Of a stretch of DNA of 64,000 nt, positions 12,239-21,644 are shown piece after piece. The notes beneath the pieces were generated by a model. The model made no database searches. It worked only from the letters and a program-made list of their open reading frames with translations, and was not told the DNA's origin. Within the stretch, counting starts at the first letter, position 1; each line of letters begins with the position of its first letter. Made by a program: the position numbers and the translations under genes. Source of the DNA: Centrapalus pauciflorus (lineage: Eukaryota; Streptophyta; Magnoliopsida; Asterales; Asteraceae); the NCBI GenBank assembly GCA_020465985.1, contig JAANYP010006704.1, forward strand, positions 55,001 to 119,000. Reading direction: 5' to 3'.

Positions 12239-12451
12239 GATTGGGCAGACCACACAGAGCTGCAAGTTGATGAAAGGCTTCGATATGTGGAGGAGCCGGA
12301 ATGTGTATTGGATACTAAGATGAAGAAGTTGAGGAGCAAAGAGATAGAAATGGCGCTAATACGTTGGAAGCATCATAAGGGAGCAAATCATACGTGGGAA
12401 GCTAAGTCAGAAATGTTAAGAAAGTATCCGAAACTGTTTGAGTCCGAGTAA
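12239..12451 (+). pseudogene. E2 integrase C-terminal chromodomain
   Basis: In frame with integrase after the TAG, the sequence encodes DWADHTELQVDERLRYVEEP, then MALIRWKHHKG and TWEAKSEMLRKYP, ending at TAA 12449-12451. The aromatic/Trp pattern and the Trp-Glu pair are those of integrase chromodomains, which direct chromoviruses to modified histones. The premature TAG would remove it from the protein. Confidence 0.85.
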
Positions 12452-12471
12452 CTTCGAGGACGAAGTTGAGC

Positions 12472-12487
12472 GTGGTGGAGCCCATGC
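12472..12487 (+). promoter_or_regulatory. E2 polypurine-like tract
   Basis: GTGGTGGAGCCCATGC abuts LTR2. The same context is seen in decayed form at 18323-18338 before the E1 LTR, so it is a shared feature of these related elements. Confidence 0.65.
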
Positions 12488-14491
12488 TGTAACATCCTCG
12501 GATTTATTTTATTGTATTTTGGTTAATTAAGTGGAAAAATATATATTTAAGTTGAAATTTGAGCGATTATTATGTATTTTGGATATTTAGAAAGTTTGTT
12601 GCTATTTTAAGAAAATTGAACTCAGAATCATTGTTATGGAGTATTAAGAAATTTAAAAGTTATTAATGATGATTTTAAGAATAAATCAGTATTTTATGGA
12701 ACCGGTTAAGTTGAGGGGTGAAATGTGCAAAAATGATGATAGTGGAATAAATAAGGCAAAAGACTTCATTTTCATTATTCCTCTCTCTCTCACTACACTC
12801 TCTCTCTAAGTATTTCTCTCTACATCTCTCTAAGATATCTCACAAACCGACCGTCCGATTATCGAGAATTATACGTTAACGGAAAGATCTCGAGGAGTAC
12901 TACAACAATCTGCAAACGGATTTCTGATTTCATACGAATTCAGGTAAGAATCGACTCTTTTAAGTTTATAGTTTCGGTTTTGAAGTAAACTAGAATTCGA
13001 ATCTGTCATTTTATGTAAATTGGAGCCTGTTTTGCTTGAAATATTGCTAGGATGTGATAGTATATGCATAATAGAATCGAATCTAGGTATGATACTTGTC
13101 ATATTCATGATTTTTGACTTAGAAATGAAGGAATTAAGCTGAAATGATGAACAGACTCGAATATGCCAAGAACAGAGTCGAAATGCAAGAACAAACTCGA
13201 TTTTGGTACTAGATTCGAGTGTGTTTTCGAATCTATCACTAGATTCGAAGGGGGTGTTTCGAATCTGCCCCGAAATTCGAAACATGGTTCGAATCTACCA
13301 TGGGGGTTCGAATCTATCATCATATTTGATGGTGGGTTCGAATCTAACCCCTTAAATTCGAGTTTAATGCCTAAAATTGAGATATCTACTCTCTAAACTC
13401 GTGTATTTTGAATGAAACTCATAAACAACACATAAAATGTCAAGGGTTACTCAAAGGACAATATATGAACATGAGATAAGCTCAAATTATTAATTATGGT
13501 ATGAAAATAGACATGGAAAAAACAAAACTTAAAAATATTGCAAAACTTTATGGATTGATTTTATGATTTAAACGGTTATTAACAATATAACAGTAATTAA
13601 TATAACAGGTCCCTTGTGGTGTTGGGGTACTTGGTGGATCCGGTTGAAAGCCCGATCCGGTTGAAAGCCCGAGGAGAAATAAAATTTGGTTAACACCCAC
13701 TGTGAGTACATATGATTTCGCATGTTTATATCTGCTTTATGATTGCTTTTGCTTACTGAGACATGTTGCTTCATTTTTCGTTTGGAATTCTACTAACTTG
13801 CGTAGATTTAGATGCACATTCTTATTTGATGCATGTCCGTTCGTTTGTTGTGCATCTACGATGGACCGGTGGGTCGCATCTGTTACTCTGATGTTACTGC
13901 TCTATGTGACGCTGGAGCTGATCCCTCCAGGTCCGATAGGCAGTATGTCATCCCCGATGTTATGTCTGTCTCAGTTAGTATGTTTTAAAGGCCGAGCTTT
14001 GGGCTCGTAAGAGCGACGGCTCATGTGTGGTCGTACGTTGTGTACGTGGAGAGTGCACGACGTGTGTCGTCGGTGCTACTCTTGTGGGCATCATAAGGAT
14101 TTATAAAATGTGTTAATCTGTGTATTCACTAAGCATTCGCTTACCCCTCAGTTGTCTTCATTTTTACAGGAAAGGGTAAATCAGCTGCCGGACCTTCTAG
14201 TTAGGTCATTTGGGAAGATTTGGAAGACTTGGTACTATTTAATCGGTAATTATGTTATGAGAAAATGTTGTAATATATATTCTGGATGATGGTAATAATT
14301 GTAATGGGTGTGTAGACTTAGACTTGGTACCTTATAGCACTGTAGGGTGTTTGACACTATTGCACTACTTTATTTATGTATTTAATGCTTCCGCACTTAA
14401 TTTAGGATTATCAGATCATTATGTATTTGTATGTTGGTGATTAAATCCTGGGTGTTTTTTAATTGGTGGTTGTTGTGGCAAGGGTGTCACA
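12488..14491 (+). mobile_element. E2 3' LTR
   Basis: Nearly identical to LTR1 except in one stretch (about 13484-13700) where many substitutions, indels and a 17-bp tandem duplication (GATCCGGTTGAAAGCCC) are concentrated. Elsewhere only scattered single changes are seen. Confidence 0.92.
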
Positions 14492-14496
14492 CTACA
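14492..14496. repeat. Target-site duplication of E2, right copy
   Basis: CTACA matches 5900-5904. After removing E2 the E1 LTR reads continuously and matches 27110-27140. Confidence 0.9.
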
Positions 14497-15248
14497 TGTA
14501 ATGACAGTTGAATACAACGTTTGATGTAAACTGACATTGGTATCTTGATTCACTACTTTGTATACATTCAATCATTTGCTTTCTTGCTAATAGTCTCAAT
14601 TGTTTCTGCTTAATTCATATCTGACTATGTCTATGTCACTTGTACTATGATGTCTAACCATGTTGTCATACTGGTAGCTAACCCAATACATGGCTGATTC
14701 GCACATAATAAAGTGTGTGCGTGAAAATTGACATCATCAGGTCTCATAGTCTTATGTCTCATAATGTCTGGGTGATAGCGGCCGCTAAGTCAAAACCATG
14801 CTTAAGTCTTACAAAAGTTTTAAGTCTGTACTTTAAATCGCATTGCATGTTAACTGTTAAATCTATAAACTCACTAAGCCAACATTTATAGTTGTTATTG
14901 AATCTTTTTGCAGGAAAATACAAGGGAAAAAGTCCAGTCAAACCAAGCCCTTAAGTACTGCAAGCCCAAATTGAAGTCATTAGACCACTACTCAATCTGC
15001 ATTTGGTACTGAGTGAAGACAATTATGATGGTGGTTTGGGTAGAAGAAGTGTTATGTATTGTGGTTATGTACTAGATTAGTGTCCTTGTGCCCTTTAGTA
15101 CTGTAGTTTTAAACTTGTTGTAAACTAATCCTAACTTCTGTAATATTTATATTTCACACTTTTTTATAATCTATCTTAGTTGTGATTGATATTATATTGC
15201 TACTTAGGACCTAGTCATTAAGATTCCTCCGTAAGGTTGGGTCTTACA
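14497..15248 (+). mobile_element. E1 5' LTR, right part
   Basis: This continues the E1 LTR; 14497-14640 aligns with 27131-27281. The LTR ends at GGTCTTACA, followed by a decayed primer site. The part after 14640 has no partner in the window because the 3' LTR is broken there by another element. Confidence 0.75.
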
Positions 15249-15251
15249 AGA

Positions 15252-15263
15252 TGGTATTATGTG
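15252..15263 (+). promoter_or_regulatory. E1 primer binding site, decayed
   Basis: TGGTATTATGTG sits 3 bp after the LTR end, where TGGTATCAGAGC is expected. The first six bases match the methionine-tRNA site; the rest has mutated. Confidence 0.5.
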
Positions 15264-15420
15264 GGTAATACTTGGTCTCAAACTTAAGCAAATACATATT
15301 GTATCAATCGTTCTAGTTGCCTTGAACTTGGACGTACAGACTGTTAAGATGGGAAAAAGGATACATAGTCACTAAGTCTTTAAACTGAAAGTTACTTGAA
15401 TTTTTACAGTTTAGTAAGGA

Positions 15421-16302
15421 TGTCTGGACAAGGAGGATTACCTGATAATGTCGCTCCTCGTTAACTGTTTGAGATGATGCAACAACTATTGGCACAACAA
15501 AACTAACAACAAATCAAATTAATCCAAGAACAATTTCAGTCTTGTGATGAGCCTGAAGCAAAACGTAAGGCTGATAGAAAGAACAAAAGAAAGGACAAAC
15601 AAACTTATAATGAACAATCTAATTCAGATAATTCCACCAACAATGCTCAAACTGAACAGCCTAAAATGCTGCAAATTCAAAGACTTTAAGTCGAGTGGTG
15701 CTTTAACGTTTGACGGTACTGTAAACCTTATCCATGCATTGGACTAGATTTGTCACACAGAGGAGATTTTCGGGATCTCTGAGTATCTAGATTCCAAGAG
15801 AGCATATAATGCTACTGCCCTATTTGTCGGAGCTGCCCGCGCATGGTGAAAGACACACAAAAGTATCTATGGAGAGGACGTCATCAAAACACTTGAATGG
15901 GAACAGTTCCTCGACATATTCCATGCTAAGTACTGTCCTGCTGATCAGCAAGATAAAATGGAAGTTCAATTGATGCAACTGACTCAGGGTGATAAGACAA
16001 TTGATGAGTGCGAGTACGAGTTTTCATGACTCTATGGCTATTCATCTTACCAGGTAGCCACACAAGAAAGAAAAACGAATCGTTTCCATAGAGGGTTGAA
16101 TCCAAAGTATCATCATCCGATGAGTGGTACCAAGTATAAGACGTACTTGGAGATGGTTGAAGCACCTAGGCAATTTGAAAGGGAATACCTGGAGTATGGT
16201 GAACAACTGGGTGCAACTCAGATAAATCCTAAATGTCTATCTCCACCAAAGAAGCAACGGTTTAGTAAAATTTTCATGTCAGGAAAGGCAAAGTCTCAAT
16301 AG
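15421..16302 (+). pseudogene. E1 gag, decayed
   Basis: The region starts MSGQGGLPDNVAPR then a stop, like the MSGGG start of E2 gag. Further on, EYLDSKRAYNATALFVGAA, YCPADQQDKMEVQLMQLTQG and FHRGLNPKYHH mark a Retrotrans_gag domain. At least five stops interrupt it. It belongs to the same broad Ty3 group as E2 but is much older. The longest intact frame is 16096-16302. Confidence 0.8.
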
Positions 16303-16362
16303 ACATAACAATACAGCTCTCCTAAAAAACTCAAGTCTTATTCGATTCAATCAAAATAGCAA

Positions 16363-16860
16363 GTGTGCAAAAGGTGTAGGAAATCCCATACTGGACAATG
16401 TAATCCCAACGATGTGATATGTTTTGTTTGCACCAATATCGGTCACAGTATCGAGGAATGCCCAGCGAAGTGTCTTTGTTGTTTAGTGTGTGGTAAAGAT
16501 GGACACTTTAACCATCAGTGTCCAATGAGAAGCAAAAGTCAATCACATTCATATGCTGGAGGTTCAACAATGAAAAGCACTGCTGCAACCTCGTCGGCTA
16601 GAACCCGTGCCTTTCAGATCACAGCCGAGGAAGTAGAGGAAATACCAGATGTTGCTACGAGTATGTTTTATTAACTCAATACCTACTTGTGTATTGTTTG
16701 ATTCTAGTGCAAACCATTCTTTTATCTCTACAACATTTACACGTCAGTTAACCAAGTTTCGTGCCAAGCTTTCTGTTATCCTTGATATTGAAACAACCAG
16801 TAATAACCTTGTTATGGTTGAATCTATTTATTGTAACCGTGTCAAATGACATTGTCTTCA
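16363..16860 (+). pseudogene. E1 gag zinc knuckles and protease remnant
   Basis: The first frame (16363-16674) has two CCHC knuckles: CFVCTNIGHSIEEC and CLVCGKDGHFNHQC, followed by ARTRAFQITAEEVEE, the usual linker to the protease. A second frame (16649-16849) carries VLFDSSANHSFIS, where the catalytic Asp-Ser-Gly has become Asp-Ser-Ser. Protease activity is therefore not expected. Confidence 0.8.
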
Positions 16861-18338
16861 ATCTCAACCTTATCCCAATTCCATTGAAACAGAAAATGGG
16901 ATTGCTAAGGAAATCATGAGAAACAGTACCTATTCATGATTTCAATTAGCTCTTGTGATGATAGTACGAAATGATTGATGTCGTAGTCCATATATGACAA
17001 GATATTAGTTATATTTGTATCATAAGCGTCTCGAATGTCTAACTACTCAGAAAGACTATACAATAAGTAAATCAACTTGTGATTCCAAGATAAGTCTTTA
17101 GTTAGACTATACAGCTATGTCATCGATAGTGAATGTACTTTCATCTATAATGCGGATGACATACAGGCTGTATCAGTTGAAGCTATCACATAAATGACTT
17201 TCCAATAAAAAATTATTCCTATACGCAATATAGGTATCTATGTTTGAATCATGTACGATTCAAAAGCTCTAAGGAAACCAAAACTGGATTCCAAATTCAA
17301 GCTTCTTTATAAATGCTTGTAATTTGAATGATTACGGCATGTCTCTTAATGAGGTAGATGTAGAAGTTGCTAATTCAATAGAATCAAGTAAGAATATATA
17401 TTCTTTAAACCAAATTGTCAAGCACCAAATGCCAACATGAACAAAAATCAAAGAAGATAGAGACATAGAGCTAGAGTCAAACAATAATCTAAAGGAGTGT
17501 AATCTAATGAAATATGTTAAGAAACAAAGTCCACAAAGTGATAATTTCCCTGTCATAAGTCTCGTATGGAAATCTGTAAAAGGCTAGAACACTCAGACAA
17601 CAATGAGTGTGCATGTTGTCTCAGTATAGATGTATAAAGTCTCTCTCTGTCCCAAATTCCTAAGTAAATGAATGTCTGACTACATCTCTGATTGGGTGAC
17701 AATTGAGAATGTCACTAGCCCGAGTGACATTTTCATAAAATCAAACTATTGTCCCTAAAGGGTTAATAAAAAACCAAAGAAAAAACAATATGAATGAAAG
17801 TATTGGATTCCTATCTGTCGACGCGAGACAGATGCGATGTCTAATATACAATTTTTATTCCATTTGTCAGTCCTTAAAAGTCTTTGCCGAGCTAATGAAG
17901 TAATCCTTACACAGAGGTTTACAAATGAAAGGTCATTTCAAGTTTTGACAATAGTCAATATGACTCATAATCTGCTAAGCGATTGATGATCATAACATCA
18001 TCAATGAATGAGATTGTTCAATAAGTACAATTATCAGACCCTAAAGCATTACAACTCGATCAAAATCAAAGAAAAGATAGATAGGCTATCTTAATATATA
18101 ATGTATCTCAAAGCAAAAATCAAGTAAATAAGCTTCATAATATTGGAAAACCATATCGTACATCAGTTGTCAAGGTCAAATAAGCTAAAGTTGTGAAGTA
18201 CAGGTGGTGCTCATTCAGTAAACACTAGAATGTTTGTGTCGGATTTTAGGAATTCATACCTACTTTGTAATTCCTCAGTTATGTCTATCTGAACATAAAC
18301 AACTTCAAGGATGAAGTTATCCGTGGTGGAACTCATTC
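16861..18338 (+). other. E1 internal region, decayed; no pol domain recognised
   Basis: After NLIPIP, the vestige of the protease-pol linker, I find no RT, RNase H or integrase motif in any frame. The last 40 bp (AAGGATGAAGTTATCC, then GTGGTGGAACTCATTC) correspond to the stretch just before the E2 3' LTR, so the region does end at the E1 3' LTR. At about 1.5 kb it is far shorter than a normal pol, implying deletion as well as mutation. Confidence 0.55.
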
Positions 18339-19196
18339 TGTAACAACCTAAATTGTGCTTAGCATTAAGCAACAAGTTTAGCAATAATAAATAAGTTAAA
18401 TGTAATTTTAATTACATTACTAGCAATTCATATTTCGTTAATGTTAATAAAAGTAATTAATTGTGTCATATGTTTGTAAAAAAAATTTTGTTATGACAAG
18501 TTAAAAGAAATAAAATAAACGTAACTTATGAGGGCAAATTATAAATTTAGAAAACTTGTGAAAAATAAATACCCAGATTTCCTTTGCCTACCTGCTCATT
18601 TATTTCAAAACCAAAGAAATTTGCTCTTTACTTTCTCTCTCAAGAAAACTTACGGTTTCATCAAGATTTTCACAATCTTGCCATCAAATCCAAGAATCAA
18701 ATTCAAGAATTACCAAGCAAGTTCAAAGCATCACAACATACAAAGATTTAAGGTAATTTTAATGTTTTTGCAACTCATATAGATGCTACGGTTCTGGAAT
18801 TCATATATGCTTCAATTTGATTATTTAAATCATCAACATTAGTAAATGATTAGTGTTATGAACTTGAAACAAAGATCATGCATGTTATTATTATGTGTTT
18901 AATTGCATCTATTATCAATTTGCAGGTTCAATTCCAAGTTTGAAAACAAAAGTCAGAAACTTGATTAATGTTCTGTCAATGATGCATATGTTTCTGCTTT
19001 TTCGGAAAATTTGAATGGCCAAGAAGGCTAAATGGCCTTCGGCCTTAGCAATGTATAGTCTTTGATATTTGTTGATTAAATGCAAGCATAAATCGCCATT
19101 AATCCTTAAATGTTACTTCTGGAAAATGGAGTAAAAACAGAAGTCAAAGGTAGTGTGCGTGTGTATGCTTATATCTGTGTTTGCATGATTCAAAGA

Positions 19197-19339
19197 GACT
19201 CTGAGCCATAAAACGTCTCGGAGTGTAGTAGTACAAATCAGCAAGCTCTTAACCAATGACTTATATAAATATGTTAAGTATGGTGTGCTTGTGAGGGAGC
19301 ATTAGAACTCTGAGACTTTGGCAAGCCAAGTCTCGGACT
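19197..19339 (+). repeat. Hairpin array in E1 LTR, units 1-2
   Basis: Two inverted repeats of the type CTGAGACTT...AAGTCTCGG, at 19197-19225 and 19307-19339. They belong with seven more at 25341-26087. Spacing is about 110 bp once the composite insertion is removed. Confidence 0.75.
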
Positions 19340-19400
19340 GGATCATATTTCAGTAACAACAGTCGAATAATATACATTCATGCATGAAATAAATTAAGTG

Positions 19401-19405
19401 TGTAT
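19401..19405. repeat. Target-site duplication of composite insertion, left
   Basis: TGTAT is repeated at 25324-25328. Removing 19406-25328 restores a sequence that follows the local repeat unit at 25870-25930 (AATTAAGTG, five bases, then a GTAC/TTAC-ATG context). Confidence 0.75.
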
Positions 19406-19842
19406 TGTTAGAAACATAAATATTATTGAAACTTTAGTCAAGATTATTATGTGTGACATTAATAATGTAAATAATTATTAGCCTAAGTTGAAGTACCGGT
19501 AATATACTAAACCGGTTCATAGTAGTTATTCTGCAACTGTCATTAGGACAGTTGCATCTCATCCGAACAGATGTGTCTTTTGGACACAATCCAAGCCTAT
19601 ATATATGTGTAAATGTATTGGTATGTAAATATATGTGTGTATCAGAAATACAAGTGATTATTAGGAGAATTTCTGTATTCCCATTTCGTGTTTTCTTTCA
19701 CTTCTGTTCCTGCATTTCTTATCCGCAAACATGAATCATATCAGCAAAGTTCAAGATAGTTTCAACAGATCATATGCATCTGAATGTAATGATCCATATG
19801 CCACAAGAGTTTTATCTACCCTGGGACATCAAAGAAACAACA
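19406..19842 (+). mobile_element. LTR1 of the ARID element
   Basis: A 437-bp LTR, TGTTAGAAAC to AACAACA, followed by a PBS. It is nearly identical to 21214-21644; I see one substitution (CTGCAACTG against CTGCAATTG), so the copy is young. A TATATATATG stretch near 19595 may act as TATA box. The LTR ends in a stretch that is open in one frame and joins the ORF beyond. Confidence 0.88.
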
Positions 19843-21170
19843 ATTGGTATCAGAGCAGGTTCCAAAACTCTCCAACAGAAGAATCATGGATCAAGCAGAA
19901 GATGCAACGATTGAAGTTGAAGCAACAAGATCAGATTCAGTCTCCACCACTCACAATTTCACAAAGAAAACAAAGGAGATCACGTTGCTATGTTTGTAAG
20001 AAAAGGGGACATTATGCTTGGGACTGCCCACACAAAACAAAAGGAAAACAGAGCCTGTTCGATGCAAGATCAGATGTAAACACCAGTTCCAAGTCTGATC
20101 AGAAACTGTGGGTACACAAAGAAAAAGTATGCTTCGCTGGGGAATACATGCTGAACGGAACAGAACATAATCATTGGGATCACATATGGTATGTAAATTC
20201 TGAAATTTCCACTCACATGTCTCCAAACAGAATTGTCTTCAAAAATCTGAAAAATTGCTTTATTGTGAATGATAAAGACCACGAAGACAATTTTGTTTTT
20301 GCACTTGGAATTGGATCTGTTGACATCACAACACATTTAGCAACCTACTCTATTCCTTATGTCAAATACACTCCTGAGATTAACATTAATCTCTTGAGTT
20401 TAAAACAACTTATTTTACAAGGATTCAAGGTTGACATAAAAGATTCAAAGTGCACCATAACACACATGTTTGATAAGTCCAATTCAAGTGATGAGTTTGA
20501 TGAGACAGTGGGTTTGAAACTTCAAGATAATTTCCTTGCAAATTATTTTGAAGAGATTGACAAGTCCTTGGTTTTTGAAAAATCACAGAAAAGTTTTCTA
20601 TCAAAACAGGAACAAAGTGAGTGGGAGATTAAATCTCTCAAAGTTGATAACATATCCGAATTCTTTAAGTTCCTGGATTTAATAAACAAGGATGAACTTG
20701 TCATGAAATATAAAGAAGCATTTAAGAGAGCATTTGATAGAATCATTGGATGGTATCATAAAAATTACAACAACACAGCACCACAAGTTCCTGTTAGACT
20801 TTTTGGAATTCAGATTTGTTTGCTAGACTTATACAAGATTGTATTAAGTCATGGTGGCTTTGAGAAAGTCACATGTGAAGAAAAATGGAGTGGATTAGCA
20901 AATGCACTTGGTTTTCCCTCCTACTACGCCCCTGGATTGATGAAAATCTATGAAGATCACCTGCTCCTACCACAACGCTACTATGAGTTCGCAAAACCAG
21001 CCAAGTTTTGGCCTGAAAATGTTGCACATACGAAGCAACAATTTGATACAGCAAGAAGTTATGCTGATCATTGTGGAGCCAGTAGCATGATGGAAGAATG
21101 TGATCAAAGAGCAAGCAAAGAACATGTTGATGATGACAGCATGAAAGATGATGAGTATGTTGTTGTTTGA
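19731..21170 (+). CDS. CCHC / degenerate Copia protease / ARID protein carried by an LTR element
   Basis: The 479-codon frame has three parts. A CCHC knuckle (CYVCKKRGHYAWDC, residues 86-99) is gag-derived. Residues 150-250 resemble a Copia protease-like region: WYVNSEISTHMSPN occupies the place of the usual Trp-x-x-Asp-Ser/Thr-Gly motif, so the catalytic Asp is lost, and INLLSLKQLILQGF matches the following strand. Residues 325-420 form an ARID/BRIGHT-type DNA-binding domain with LDLYKIVLSHGGFEKV and KWSGLANALGF. The tail is acidic. The frame is open back into the LTR and through the PBS, so the true start is unclear; an ATG at 19886 opens a gag-like frame (MDQAEDATIEVEATRSD) that stops at the knuckle. 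Related ARID proteins are common in Asteraceae. Function unknown; DNA binding is inferred. Confidence 0.75.
   Translation: MNHISKVQDSFNRSYASECNDPYATRVLSTLGHQRNNNWYQSRFQNSPTEESWIKQKMQRLKLKQQDQIQSPPLTISQRKQRRSRCYVCKKRGHYAWDCPHKTKGKQSLFDARSDVNTSSKSDQKLWVHKEKVCFAGEYMLNGTEHNHWDHIWYVNSEISTHMSPNRIVFKNLKNCFIVNDKDHEDNFVFALGIGSVDITTHLATYSIPYVKYTPEININLLSLKQLILQGFKVDIKDSKCTITHMFDKSNSSDEFDETVGLKLQDNFLANYFEEIDKSLVFEKSQKSFLSKQEQSEWEIKSLKVDNISEFFKFLDLINKDELVMKYKEAFKRAFDRIIGWYHKNYNNTAPQVPVRLFGIQICLLDLYKIVLSHGGFEKVTCEEKWSGLANALGFPSYYAPGLMKIYEDHLLLPQRYYEFAKPAKFWPENVAHTKQQFDTARSYADHCGASSMMEECDQRASKEHVDDDSMKDDEYVVV
19845..19856 (+). promoter_or_regulatory. Primer binding site of the ARID element
   Basis: TGGTATCAGAGC, complementary to initiator Met tRNA, lies 2 bp after the LTR. 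Confidence 0.85.
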
Positions 21171-21200
21171 AAGACACCATTGCTGAAAAGTTTCATAATA

Positions 21201-21213
21201 TTTAGGGGGAGAA
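21201..21213 (+). promoter_or_regulatory. Polypurine tract of the ARID element
   Basis: TTTAGGGGGAGAA abuts LTR2. It primes plus-strand synthesis and shows the ARID ORF lies within a normal retrotransposon frame. Confidence 0.85.
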
Positions 21214-21644
21214 TGTTAGAAACATAAATATTATTGAAACTTTAGTCAAGATTATTATGTGTGACATTAATAATGTAAATAATTATTAGCCTAAGTTGAA
21301 GTACCGGTAATATACTAAACCGGTTCATAGTAGTTATTCTGCAATTGTCATTAGGACAGTTGCATCTCATCCGAACAGATGTGTCTTTTGGACACAATCC
21401 AAGCCTATATATATGTGTAAATGTATTGGTATGTAAATATATGTGTGTATCAGAAATACAAGTGATTATTAGGAGAATTTCTGTATTCCCATTTCGTGTT
21501 TTCTTTCACTTCTGTTCCTGCATTTCTTATCCGCAAACATGAATCATATCAGCAAAGTTCAAGATAGTTTCAACAGATCATATGCATCTGAATGTAATGA
21601 TCCATATGCCACAAGAGTTTTATCTACCCTGGGACATCAAAGAA
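21214..21644 (+). mobile_element. LTR2 of the ARID element, lacking its last 6 bp
   Basis: Matches LTR1 over 431 bp and then changes abruptly to Copia pol sequence. The terminal ACAACA is absent. The junction falls inside a gag zinc knuckle of the downstream element (GHYASKCP follows directly). Confidence 0.88.

Larger units (their letters stand above)
5905..14491 (+). mobile_element. Full-length Ty3 chromovirus (E2, Tekay/Del-like)
   Basis: The element is 8.6 kb with two LTRs of about 2.0 kb (5905-7921 and 12488-14491), a CTACA target duplication, a methionine-tRNA PBS and a PPT-like tract. The internal order is gag, protease, RT, RNase H, integrase, chromodomain, which defines a chromovirus. 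The C-terminal chromodomain, long LTRs and TGTAACATCC start fit the Tekay/Del group. Coding is broken by a gag deletion, one frameshift and two in-frame stops, so this copy cannot make full Pol. The LTRs are nearly identical outside one patch, so insertion was recent. Confidence 0.92.
18339..19405 (+). mobile_element. E1 3' LTR, left part
   Basis: Starts TGTAACAACC right after the PPT-like tract. It is interrupted at 19406 by the composite Copia insertion and resumes at 25324. Together with 25329-27281, plus the 5' LTR end at 14640-15248, the full LTR would be about 3.6 kb. It contains the first two units of the hairpin array. Confidence 0.75.
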
